64,000 bases of DNA. It comes from Salvator merianae (lineage: Eukaryota > Chordata > Lepidosauria > Squamata > Teiidae). The DNA lies in assembly GCA_003586115.2 (NCBI GenBank), contig QVOM02000042.1, positions 79,196,202 through 79,260,201 of the forward strand. The letters run 5' to 3'. Both the position numbers and the translations under genes were made by a program. Below the pieces are notes generated by a model, which saw nothing but the letters and a program-made list of their open reading frames with translations, ran no database searches and was not told the DNA's origin. This document shows positions 46,530 through 56,262 of this stretch, in pieces; position 1 is the stretch's first letter, and every line of letters starts with the position of its first letter.

Positions 46530-47216
46530 AATCTGGACAGCTTGTGAAAGAGGACCAACAGCGTATCAGAAAAGGGGACACAGCTCCCAATTCTTTTGCC
46601 TGTCCCATCTCTAAAACTAAAACTTGCTGCTACTTTCTTGACCACTATTCATTAGTATAGTCCCTGGTGATGTTTCTGGTTTGTTTAGTTTGCATGTTTC
46701 TTCTGTTGATTGCTTGTTTTGTTTGTTTCTGTAGAGGGGTTTCCACAATTTGCTGAGAGACAGACCTTGTTCTCTGTTAAAATTATGAGGGCGTTGTTTT
46801 ATTTCAGTGATCTCCCTGGTAGCCAATTCATGGAATCCCTTGATTCTGGCTATAGGTTCTGTGTGTTCAAAGAGGGTTTTGTGATTTTCAGTCCATGCAT
46901 GTTCTGCTACTGTGGACTTGTCTGACTGCATGAGGCATATGCGCCTCTTACGTTCACACATTATTTTTTCTATGGTGTGAGTGGTCATTCCTACATAAAC
47001 CTTGCCACATTCACATGGGATTTTGTAAATGCCTGGGGTATGAAGTGGGTTGAGTCTGTTGTTGGCTGATCTCAGCATCTGGCCAATTTCTGTAGTTGAT
47101 TTGTGGACTGTTTCTATTCCCTTTTTGTGTAGTAATTTGTCTATGTGGTCTGATACCTGTTGAATATAAGGTAGGAACGCTTTCCTTTTGCCTTTCTCTT
47201 CCTTACTCTTGCAGAA
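46530..47216 (-). mobile_element. Penelope-like retroelement fragment, minus copy
   Basis: It encodes the end of the RT and the GIY-YIG endonuclease in one open frame on the minus strand. The 5' edge abuts, back to back, the plus-strand copy at 47217. The 3' ribozyme region seen in the plus copy is absent here. Confidence 0.85.
46617..47216 (-). CDS. Penelope-like GIY-YIG endonuclease fragment
   Basis: The frame is open over about 200 codons and begins inside the element. Upstream residues FLPYIQQVSDHIDKLLHKKG are the RT thumb linker. The endonuclease has PGIYKIPCECGKVYVG (GIY...YVG, with CxC typical of Penelope), an Arg-rich KRRICL helix, AEHAW with the catalytic Glu, and the C-terminal NREQGLSLSKLWKPL. 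Penelope elements use this nuclease with the RT for target-primed reverse transcription. It is a fragment, not a host gene. Confidence 0.85.
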   Translation of the reverse strand, partial: FCKSKEEKGKRKAFLPYIQQVSDHIDKLLHKKGIETVHKSTTEIGQMLRSANNRLNPLHTPGIYKIPCECGKVYVGMTTHTIEKIMCERKRRICLMQSDKSTVAEHAWTENHKTLFEHTEPIARIKGFHELATREITEIKQRPHNFNREQGLSLSKLWKPLYRNKQNKQSTEETCKLNKPETSPGTILMNSGQESSSKF

Positions 47217-47935
47217 CCAGAGTACCTAGTGGCTGAAATAGAACACCTTAAAGAAGCACTTTTGCCAAACGGGCACCATACTAAGGACATACACCAGACC
47301 ACCAACCTCAACAGAACCTAGAAGTAATCAAACACGCATGGTCTGAAAATCACAAAATCCTCTTTGATCACACAGAAACTAGAGCCAGAATCAAGGGATT
47401 CTGTGAATTGGTTACCAGGGAGGTCATTGAAATAAAACAACACCCTCATAATTTTAACAGAGAACAGGGATTGCCTCTCAGCCATTGGTGGAAACCCTTC
47501 TACAGAAACAAACAAAGCAACAGAAGAATCATGCAAACTAAACAAACCAGAAACTATGAAGGATACATGCAATGTCTCATTACCAGGGATTATGCTAATA
47601 AATAGTAGTCAGGAATGTTGCAGGGACCCACTATTAACACATACATCTATAAGGACAATGTTGACAGAATGCAGCCAGGAAAAGACCAACATCTCATTAT
47701 GTAAGAATAACTGCCAAGAAGATAACATTCCAAACGGACATCTATAAGAAGGGTGACAAGATCCAGCAGACCATCAGTTTGTTTTTGACTCTTCCAGAAG
47801 TAAATCCTCTGAAGATGGATATCGTAGCTATATTCGAAAGCTTAGGATCTCAGAAGAACTATAGAACACGGCATGACAGCCCCAAAACTACTACAAAGAG
47901 ATTGAAACCGGCTCTGAAAGCCTACATTCTACCTT
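47217..47935 (+). mobile_element. Penelope-like retroelement fragment, plus copy
   Basis: The plus strand carries decayed endonuclease coding (NHKILFDHTE-like near 47345, REVIEIKQHPHNFNREQGLP at 47417 on) and a 3' region with a hammerhead-like fold at 47803-47849. The GIY-YIG half is deleted: RT-linker residues (AEIEHLKEALLPNGHH near 47232) join close to the late endonuclease. Confidence 0.8.
47803..47849 (+). ncRNA. Hammerhead ribozyme motif of the Penelope element
   Basis: The core CTGAAGA (47809-47815) is followed by a 6-bp stem II (GGATAT 47817-47822 with ATATTC 47830-47835) and GAAA (47836-47839). A very short stem III then gives GCTTA, and GGAT pairs back with ATCC just upstream of the core (stem I). 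This matches the minimal-stem-III hammerheads described in Penelope-like elements. Confidence 0.65.
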
Positions 47936-48454
47936 AGTTTGAATCCTTGTGACTCATGTCTCACTAGGAATGGCCCAAATCCCAACATTTACAAAATTCG
48001 GATTTTCAAATTTCTTAAAATAGGACCAAATTCTATCAAATTTCAGGCCTCTTGCTATTGAATGTACTAGACCCCTACATTTTTTTAAAGAAATCACAAG
48101 ATTCAAATTGAGGAATGGAAAAAAAAAATCAAATTTCTGTAAAATTCCCAGCAAATCCCTATGTCTGGCTGCATGTTCATTATTTATTTCATGTATTGCA
48201 AAATATTTTTCTCTTGACTATGGCAAACAGAAGCTGCTTAATATTAGTTTAGTTTACCAGTACATCTGCCTCAATATTGTTGACATTTGGGTTTAAAACA
48301 GGAGTTGTTACTTGCCTCCACAGGACCTGTGCCGAAGCCTGAAATGCAGGCCTTTGGGCATAAACATATTTTCCTCTGTTTTGCCTCTCTTACTAAATGC
48401 ATTTCTCATGACTTCACTCTCTTATATTTTGTCTTTTAATGTTCAGTTTCTTAC

Positions 48455-48601
48455 CTGGATAATATTGTTACTTGGATCAGAAGAGCTGGGTCCCACATAG
48501 GCTTTGAAAAAAGGAAAAGTATTAAATCTTTTCATGAGGATCTGGAGTGTCTGGTTAAAATCTGTCACTTTCCAGGAGCCTGTGATGTTCCAGCCTCCAA
48601 T
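48455..48601 (-). CDS. KEL: KEL exon 6
   Basis: The acceptor is TTTTGTCTTTGTTCAG and the donor is CCAG|GTAAGA. The exon is 147 bp, 49 codons, phase 0. It reads IGGWNITGSW at the start and has FPFFKAYVGP in the middle, the M13 segment before the first subdomain switch. The sequon NQT aligns with human Asn191, whose Thr193 is the K/k polymorphic residue; this animal has Thr there. Confidence 0.93.
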
Positions 48602-49068
48602 CTGAACAAAGACAAAATGACAGAGCTTGTTAACTTCCTTTATATTTTTCATTTATTTTCTTCTGGTTTATGGTATAGGGTGGAAACCATGTTTGGCAGG
48701 TAGATAAGCTATAGACTGTATCAGTCACACCAAAAATGATGATGATGGTCATGACGATGATTATAGTACCATCAATATGTATGGCATTTGATGGATTAAA
48801 TATAAAAAAATGATGTCATTGATTCCAAGGATCTAAATGTTAGTAATGGAGTAAACAAAGGATAATTATGAGGATAAAAAGTGATATGTGTGAGCAAATA
48901 CAAAAATACATGTTCCTAACAGTAATGTTAGGTATAACAGGATATACGTGCAGAAAGATAGCACAGTGTATATTGAACAGATCATGCTTTATGCATACCT
49001 GTCAAAAATGAGACAGTAAAGCAATTAATTGATTAGATCAGCATTTGACTCATAATGTTGGTACCATT

Positions 49069-49523
49069 GGGCCTGTTTGCATTTGTTACTAGCAAGCATC
49101 AAGGATGTAGCAAGAGGGCTACATCTGCTCCCAATCGCTGATACCTGTGGAGTGCTAATTAGTGCTCCACAACCTTAGCAAGTGATGACAATCACCTCTT
49201 GGTAAGACACGGTAACATCTTCCTGTTGGTGAAGCATCCTAGTTGGTGCAACCACCCAATCACACATGCGCAGTCAAGCAGTCAGGCCCGATCAGGCCTT
49301 TGTGATCGTGCTGCAGAATGCCTATCAGGTCTGTGGATGTTTCCCGGTCACTGCCATGGCAAGGATTGGGAATGGCTACTGGCATTTGCAACCCGAATGC
49401 CAGTAGCTGACTTCTGGTGCTGTTTCCAGCCACAGGGTGCAGACTGTGTTTGCACTGCAGGGTCTACTGCGCGTCAGAATGGGATAATTATCCCATTCTA
49501 ACATGGAAAGTGTGAAAAGGCCC
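49069..49523. mobile_element. H2 family DNA element, subfamily c
   Basis: The left GGGCCTGTTTGCATTTGTTA and right AAAGTGTGAAAAGGCCC ends are inverted. ATT and ATC flank the two ends. Interior TTGCTAG-like and GCCATGGCAAGGATTGG words are shared with 26772. Confidence 0.75.
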
Positions 49524-49639
49524 ATCGTTTAATAGCTAAGTACAGGCCACGTCTCAATTTAACTGTTTGAGGTTCCCACTTCCACCCACGAAAGCACCCA
49601 CTGCCACCTCCTCTCTGTGCATGGCTGTATTCAAAGACA

Positions 49640-49857
49640 CAGCCGTATTAGTCTGGATCAGTAAGCAAGGGAGTGTAATAGAGCCTTAGAGACTAACCAA
49701 GAGGTAGAAGTTGGTGGCATGAGCTTTTGTAAACTAAGCGTGCTTCATAAGATGCAGGAATCTGATGAAACAGGCTTCGTCTATGAAAGCTCATGCTACC
49801 AACTTCTTTCTCCTTGTTCGTCTCTAAGGCTCCATTAGACTCCTTGCTTACTGAAGC
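49640..49857 (+). mobile_element. Retroelement-like repeat with palindromic, hammerhead-like segment
   Basis: TTAGTCTGGATCAGTAAGCA near the left end inverts to GCTTACTGAAGCAGACTGAT at the right. GGCATGAGCTTTTG (49717 on) inverts at GAAAGCTCATGCTACC. The middle has CTGATGA (49762-49768) and GAAA (49785-49788), spaced as in a hammerhead, but stem II is weak. Confidence 0.5.
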
Positions 49858-50233
49858 AGACTGATCTTGCTTACGTACGGTTATAGTAGGTGCCTTGTGG
49901 CAATTGCATCACCCCATTGCCAGGTGTAATCACCAACAGAAGCACCATTTTTGCAGAGCAAGATTTTGGACCCCAAACAGAGGCATTTCTGTTTGTTGCT
50001 GAAAAGATGCCTCCTTGCTTGGAAGTAGAGAAGGAGGAGGCATTTTTTTCAGCAGCAATTGCAGACACCTGTCCTGCACCACTTCTCAGAAGATACCTCA
50101 CTGGTGAGTAGAGACTAACCCGTAATAAACAATACTTATGTACTATTTTATTTTACTGCTGATATAGTGAGGATAGATCTAGCTATGTGTCAGGGCATGG
50201 CTTCACATGTCCACATACGTGCACAATGATCAC

Positions 50234-50358
50234 CTCATTTATGAGATCCTTCAAAGGCTGAGCACCTTGAGCTTCAATCTGCTTTGTGTTCATGCAAGAA
50301 GTGTAAAATCGTAAGGCTTTCTCCTTTGCTGAGCTGTTAAACCCATGCTGTCGCTCTT
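50234..50358 (-). CDS. KEL: KEL exon 5
   Basis: The acceptor is CCTTCTCTCCCTCAG and the donor is AATGAG|GTGATC. The exon is 125 bp, phase 1 in and phase 0 out. It contains KEKALRFYTSCMNT, aligning to KAFQFYNSCMDT of human Kell, and ends PLKDLINE, which joins exon 6 as INE|IGGW. A downstream GTATGT was not used because it would insert residues absent from the family. Confidence 0.92.
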
Positions 50359-50994
50359 CTGAGGGAGAGAAGGCAAGGCAGATGATACACAGAACGCTGG
50401 AGAGCAAAGAAATTTGGAAATAGCAAAAAGCACAAGGAAAAAACAATAATGGTAATGTAACCAAAGAGCAAAACTGAAATCTTTCTGTGATTTGTTGCCA
50501 TTAGTCTTATGGCCTTAAGGAGGGATGCTCCTACCAGTCACATATATCCAGTTCAAGGAGGCCACACTAAGTACCACGATGTCCACCTGCCTCCTTTAAA
50601 GTATTAGCACACATTCTAGAGGTCAATGTTGCTTGGGAAAATCTGGCTGCAGGATCAGGAATAGAGTAGCGCAGCTGATATCTTAAAAGCAGAGGCAAAA
50701 GATCTAACTATTCTTGTAATTCATAATATGGTACATCCCATCACTCTGTTAAATATGACAGTTTCTTTTATGGCATTAATCCTGCCAGAAGGGATCCACT
50801 GAAGATTAGAAGCTGACATGGCATGAACATTTTTGCTAATAATCTGTGTGATCAGGAGGGGCAAGAAACATGAAACATAGAAGAAACTTTGGAAGAAGGA
50901 GGAAGTCAGCAGCAGGAAAAAGCTGGCTTATGAATTTTTGAATTAAAGGTAAATCTTATATATCTTAAATAAAAAAAAAAATAACATTTTACTA

Positions 50995-52912
50995 ATAGCA
51001 ATTTATTTATTTATTTAAAGATATTTTTTATATTGCCCTCTACGAGAGCCCTAGGACAGCATCCAAAGAAAATGTTAAAATAATGGCTAACAATAAACTA
51101 AAGATGCAAAACCAAAACCCAGCTAAAAGAATAAATCCAGTCAATCTTCAAGGGTCTGGGTGAACAGAGGAGTTTTAGTCAATTGGGGAAGGGGTGTTCA
51201 ATGTAGGTGCCTTGTGAATTTCTATGGAGGATTGTTTCACAACTTGGAGACCACCACTAAGAAATTCCTATTTCTGGATGTCATCCCATGAATATGATCT
51301 AGAGATGGTATGATTCTAAGGGCTTCTTCAGAAGATAGTTGATGGGCAGAACTATATGAGAAGAGGCACCCCTTCATATATTTGAGGCAATGTAATTTGG
51401 GGTCAGCATTAGCACCTTGAATTGGGCTTGGAAGTAAAAAGAAGCCATTGCAGATCTTTAGGAACCAGAGTAATGCACATTCAACCTGAAACTCCTGTCA
51501 GCACTGTGGCTACAGTATTTTACACCAGCTATAGTTTATGTTCTTTCCAGGAGAGTGCAATTTTGTCCAGAAAAGAATACCTTGACTTGTGAATGTGGGA
51601 CATATAGCACCTTATCTGAATTGAGCTTGAACCTGTTGGACTGCATTCACACCTTCACTGCCTTTAGACCTGGGTCCAGGACCTTTTTTCACCTCTCCAA
51701 ACTCAGATGGAACAGAGATATAGAGCTAAAATGTCATCAGCATACTGGTGGCACCTCACTCCAAATTTTCTGAAGAGCATTACCTAGGGCTTCATATAGA
51801 TGTTAAAAAGCATGAGGGAAAAGATTGACCCTCGGGGAACCCATAAGTGAGCTCCCAAGGTGATGAACAGAAGTTCACCATACACACATCTGAGAATCTA
51901 CCACAGAAATACCATGCCTTCAATTTCTAAATCCTGGAATCATTTCAATATAATATTAGAAGAAGGTATCAACAGTATCAAAAGTCACTGAAAAGTTAAG
52001 GAGCACCAAAAAGGAGCACCTCCTGTCTTTTTTCCTGACAATGGCTATCCATTAGGGTGACCAAGATGGCTTTAGTACCATGACCAGGACTAAAGCTAGG
52101 TAGAAAAGCATCTAGATATTCTACTTCTTTCTGATATGCCTGCACCTATGTTGCCACTACCTTTTAAAGATCTTTGCCCAAAAATGGGATGCTAATCATT
52201 GGTCAATAGCTACTCAATATTTCTGAGTCCAGAGAGATCTTCTTAAGGAGCAGGTGAGCCTCTGTCTCCTTAAGTGCCAGTGGAACCTTCCCCTCCTTCA
52301 ATTAGGCATTTATTACCACTGAATCTAACCGGACAAATTTCCACTGCTTGCTTTTATCACCCATGATAAAGGTCCAGAACACAGTTTGTCCACATCATCA
52401 ACTTGCAGCAATTGAAACGGATCCCAAACATGACTAGATGGCACCTGCATATGACCACCATCAATAGTGACATGCAATTCTGAGTTCAGCTGGGAAATAC
52501 TAGAGGATGCAATGCTGGCAATTAAGGAGGATTTCTTTGCTGCCTCCACTGCCACATAATAGACATGATAATGTGCTCTTAACTGTGCCTTGTACGTCAG
52601 CTGTCAGCCTCTCCATTTCAGCCCCCATAGGCAAGTAGAAAACCAAGGAGGTCTGCAGGGTTCCTAGGACTGTTGAAGGTACTTAGGGGCCATCGCGTTA
52701 AGAGTCCTGAGCATCTCCTGAATCCAGAGTGTGCCCAGGCCCTCAATGGGAGTGCTGACCATACTAGCTGGAAGTTCCCCTAGAGCATTCAGGAAATCTA
52801 CAGGTCTCGAAAGTCTGCAGGAGTGGACTGTAGAATTAGTCACCAATAGCCTATATTTCACCAGAAAGTAGCCCATCCATGATAACAGATTTACAATAAG
52901 TTTCACCTGTCA
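50995..52912 (-). mobile_element. L2-clade LINE, decayed
   Basis: The minus strand retains RT-region traces: DPFQLLQVDDVDKLCSGPLS (near 52440-52380), ALKETEAHLLLKK with a SLDSE segment (about 52280-52220), ISIPFLGKDL, and SFSPGHGTKAI (about 52105), with many stops. It ends in an ATAA-rich 3' tail at about 51000-51020. The order and motifs match L2 RT coding. Confidence 0.75.
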
Positions 52913-53224
52913 ATGGACAATTAACCAATCCTTCTGAGACAAAAATCTCATCAAACATATGTCCTGCCATATGTGTTGGAGCCATGATACAATGAGGTAG
53001 CCCATGGATATCTCTGTCCCTGTCTTTCTTTCTCTGTGAGGGGTATATATTGGGAGACTATTGGGTGAACTGATATGATATCTTAGAAAAAGTGCTTTTA
53101 TTTAAAAAACATAAAGATCTTTCAGCCCATCTTTTCTGAGGAAATTCAATCATATTTGCTAGAACTGAAATGTTGCATTAAAGGATATATAAGTATTAGA
53201 AAAATCTCCAAGGATGTAAACTAA

Positions 53225-53564
53225 GGGCCTATTTGCACTTATGACAGTATAATGTTCTAATTAGCAGGGTTCAGGCCAACCAGAATCAGGTACGGTGAGG
53301 AGTGTTCACACCTTTCAGCACTGGAACAATTCACAAGCTGACCAAACAGGGGAGCAGTGTGAATGGCAATGCACTAGTTAGGTAGCTGGGTCCAGACCTA
53401 GAGGAGCTGGATCCAGACTTGGGTCTGAAACAGCTGCCAGGGCCCAGACCCCAAAGTCTGAACCTGGGTCTGAACTGTCTGACAGTGCCTGCTGTTTGCA
53501 GATGTGAATGTTCGATTCTAGTGCGTGTCCTGGAACATTCCCCTTGCTAAGTACGAACAAGCCC
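53225..53564. mobile_element. H2 family DNA element, subfamily a
   Basis: GGGCCTATTTGCACTTATGA and AAGTACGAACAAGCCC are the inverted ends. TAA flanks both ends (53222-53224, 53565-53567). Confidence 0.8.
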
Positions 53565-54094
53565 TAAGAGGTAGACAGAAAATCCATAGGCAAAATGGCT
53601 GAAGCAGTGTTGATTAATGAGAGAAATTAGAGTGTATGGGGCTCCTCAATCTCATCTGCTCTGATAGGTTGTTTAGGTGGTGGCACAACTGACCGCTTCC
53701 TTCAGCTGCCATTGCATCAATAGGCCCATGTGTTAGATGCCTTCAGCGAAGGTTGTCCAGATGCCTTTCCATAAAGATTCTCAAATCCAACTTTAAACTC
53801 ACCTTTTCAAAGAGCTGCGTTGCCAAGGAAACATTACATGCCCTCCCTCAGCATTCTCTGGGTGGGAAATGCCCACCCAGGGAATGGGCTTGGATCCAGG
53901 TGAGATGGCATGATTTGCACTGCATTCTTGGCTCTACAAAGTCTTCCCCCTCACTTTGCGTGTGGGGGGATACAGCACAGAATGCTTGTGCCTTACCATG
54001 ATTCCTTCTTTCAGTCAACTCAATTCTAACTAGCCAAAAAAGAGAGAGGAGGAAGGGAAATGAACAGAATGCTATTTCCATTCTCCTCTCTCTC

Positions 54095-54148
54095 CCTTCC
54101 TTCCTTCCTTCCTTCCTTCCTTCCTTCCTTCCTTCCTTCCTTCCTTCC
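54095..54148 (+). repeat. (TTCC)n microsatellite
   Basis: About thirteen uninterrupted tetramers. Apparent Lys-Glu-Gly-Arg or Leu-Pro-Ser-Phe frames here are products of the repeat. Confidence 0.97.
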
Positions 54149-55255
54149 ATTTTACATCCTCTGTCAAGGAACAGTGAATCTAGAATGGAAAAACTACACA
54201 GAGGGGGCTGTCTGGGGGCTGTGTAGTGAAGCCAACTGGATGCCAGAATAGACATTGATTGGGATGGGTTCTGAAAGAAGAATAAATGGTCAGTAGAGAG
54301 TGAGGAGAAATCTACAACCAGAAAGGAAGCATTAATGGGATAATCAGAAAGGAGACTCCAGAAAAAATTCTCAGAGCTTTAAGATGAAAACATCTCTGTG
54401 TTACATGAAGGGAAAGAAGAAAACCTGAAATGCCATTGGTGGTATTGTGAGCTTGGAAACCATAAGCAGCAGAAATCTTAAAAAATTATCCTTATCCACA
54501 GTGGCCATTTTCCAAACTCAGAGGTGGCTGTGGGATGGGACAAGGATCTGAGAAAATGATTGTCACTTAAAAGAGAAGCCAGATGCATTCTATGTTCTAG
54601 ATACTGATAAGAGAAATTTTGCCAATGGTGGCATTTGCTGTCAATGCCAAAATGTCAATACAAGGAGGACATATCGCGTGTGAGAAGGTTAGATGCATTT
54701 CAAATATAGAATAAAATTAGCAATCTAGTTCTTTGGCTGTAGCCCCTTAGTGGATCTTTTTGGCTGTAGATCTATAATGGATCTTTTTTCCATCAACATG
54801 CCTCATGTTTTGCAGAATAAAATAATTACAAAGACATATCCCTAAGGCAAGGAATTTATTTATAAGTTGTGAGAGTGGGAAATGATTAAAGAAAAAGATG
54901 AAGCAGGAGGAATAAATACTGTATAAACAAATCCTATCTTCCCATTCTCACACGCGCGCACACATACAAAGCCATGTGCACAAACAAGAAAGGTTCAATG
55001 AATCAAAACAATAGGAAACCATTGCCTACTTGTGATGTTGCAGAATTTTTAAAAAGCCTGAATTGGCTTGATATGGTTCTGTGCAAGTTGTGGTTCTTCT
55101 ATCTCTGGATGCATGCAGGCTTTGACTGGTGAAAGGGATGTCTTGATAAAGGCATGTCAACAAATCTTATTGAAAAGTTCAAGTTTATTGTTGATGTGCA
55201 TCAGTAGTGATCTGCAGAAGATTCTATAGCCATAACCATCTGTCTTTCTTCCTAC

Positions 55256-55459
55256 CTAAGAGCTTCCTCACGATCAGCTGGTTTTCTTCCAAGAGGACAT
55301 CAAAGACATTCATTAGTGACATATTCATTCCCTGTATATAGTTGGCTTCCCAGTTGCCACAAGCATAACTGAAGAAGTCCTCACAAGGATCTATGGTGCT
55401 ATTCTGAACCTTCAGCAACTTCTCCAGGAGCATAAGACATGTTGCAGTATTGCAGGTTT
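55256..55459 (-). CDS. KEL: KEL exon 4, start of ectodomain (M13 N-terminal signature)
   Basis: The acceptor is GGTGTTTTCCAG and the donor is CTTAG|GTAGGA. The exon is 204 bp, phase 1 in and out. It begins E-T-C-N-T-A-T-C, matching the Cys-x4-Cys pair that opens the human Kell ectodomain, and contains PCEDFFSYACGNW, the family M13 N-terminal signature. Sequons NST and NMS are present. The more membrane-proximal Cys that links human Kell to XK has no counterpart at the equivalent position. Confidence 0.92.
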
Positions 55460-55491
55460 CTGGAAAACACCAGGATAGTGATTAACTACAA

Positions 55492-55672
55492 TACATAAGA
55501 ATATAAGAAAAGCACCACTGGATTGGACCTGAGGTCCATCTAGTCCAGCAGTCTGTTCACACAGTGGTCAACAGCTGTACAGAGAAGGCCATCAGCAGGA
55601 CATGAGCACGCAGCTTGCTCTGCTTGCAGTCTCCCAGCAGCTGGCCTCTGAAGCCATTCCATTAGGGCTAAG
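55492..55672 (-). mobile_element. CR1 LINE 3' fragment
   Basis: The plus strand reads ACATAAGAATATAAGAAAAG, then GGTCCATCTAGTCCAGCAG, the reverse complement of the CR1 3' UTR and terminal octamers. Confidence 0.75.
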
Positions 55673-55679
55673 AGACAAT

Positions 55680-56262
55680 GGGCCTTTTCGCACTTAGCGA
55701 GTGGAACGTTCTTGTCCGTTCGCTGGAACGGAGCTTTCGCACTGCCGCGGGCACACGCCTCACCTGATCCAAACCACATCGTACCTGATTCGTGCCTGAT
55801 CCTGGGTAAGGCAAGACAAGTAAAAGCTTGTCTTCATTCCGACCTGCGCGATGGAGCGAAGATCGGGCATGGTGCTTTCGCACTCCCGTCTGCGTTTGCA
55901 ATGGCGGCCGGGTGTGGCTGGCGCGGCTGCACATGCGTGGTCGGAAGCTTCACACCCGGGTGTGATGCAAAGTTTTCACACCCGGGTGCGAAGCTTCGCA
56001 CCTGGGATAGCCCTTTGGGCATGGCAGCCTAGCTGCCATTATGAAGCCGGCTCCGTAACGAGCCCTCTGGGTATGAAGCGGAGCTCGATGGTACGGAGTG
56101 CGGTATGGAACTAGCAGCTGCCATTCGCACTGTTCCCTCTGCTGGTCGGCTTCGAGTCCGTTCCTCTGGCCAGGAGTGCGAAGGGCAGCCAGTGTTCTCC
56201 AACCCCTCCGGTCCGAAGCCAGCTACTGGGAACGGACTAAGGAGCTCAGTGCGAAAAGGCCC
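55680..56262. mobile_element. H2 family DNA element, subfamily b, CpG-rich
   Basis: The left GGGCCTTTTCGCACTTAGCG and right AGTGCGAAAAGGCCC ends are inverted. It shares CACTGCCGCGGGC, CACCTGATCC, GATGGAGCGAAGATCGGGCA and a run of GGGTGCGAAGC-like words with 43447-44054. Confidence 0.8.

Larger units (their letters stand above)
38545..48454. other. KEL intron 6: densest cluster of nested elements
   Basis: It contains five H2 copies, three H1 copies, a foldback element, an L2-like tail, a D element and two Penelope fragments. In 38790-40110 and 44530-45300 I see no recognisable repeat or exon. Confidence 0.6.
48602..50233. other. KEL intron 5: H2 element and palindromic repeat
   Basis: It contains an H2 element (49069-49523) and a palindromic repeat with a hammerhead-like core (49640-49857). 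Nothing else recognised. Confidence 0.6.
50359..55255. other. KEL intron 4: L2, H2 and TTCC repeat
   Basis: It contains a decayed L2 (50995-52912), an H2 copy (53225-53564) and a TTCC microsatellite (54095-54148). I see nothing in 54150-55255. Confidence 0.6.

Noticed and set aside
46617..47078. Host GIY-YIG nuclease gene
   Set aside because: The CxC variant and RT-linker residues upstream identify a Penelope-like element, and an inverted sister fragment lies next to it.
53848..54255. Glu-Gly-Arg-Lys repeat protein
   Set aside because: Translation of the TTCC microsatellite.
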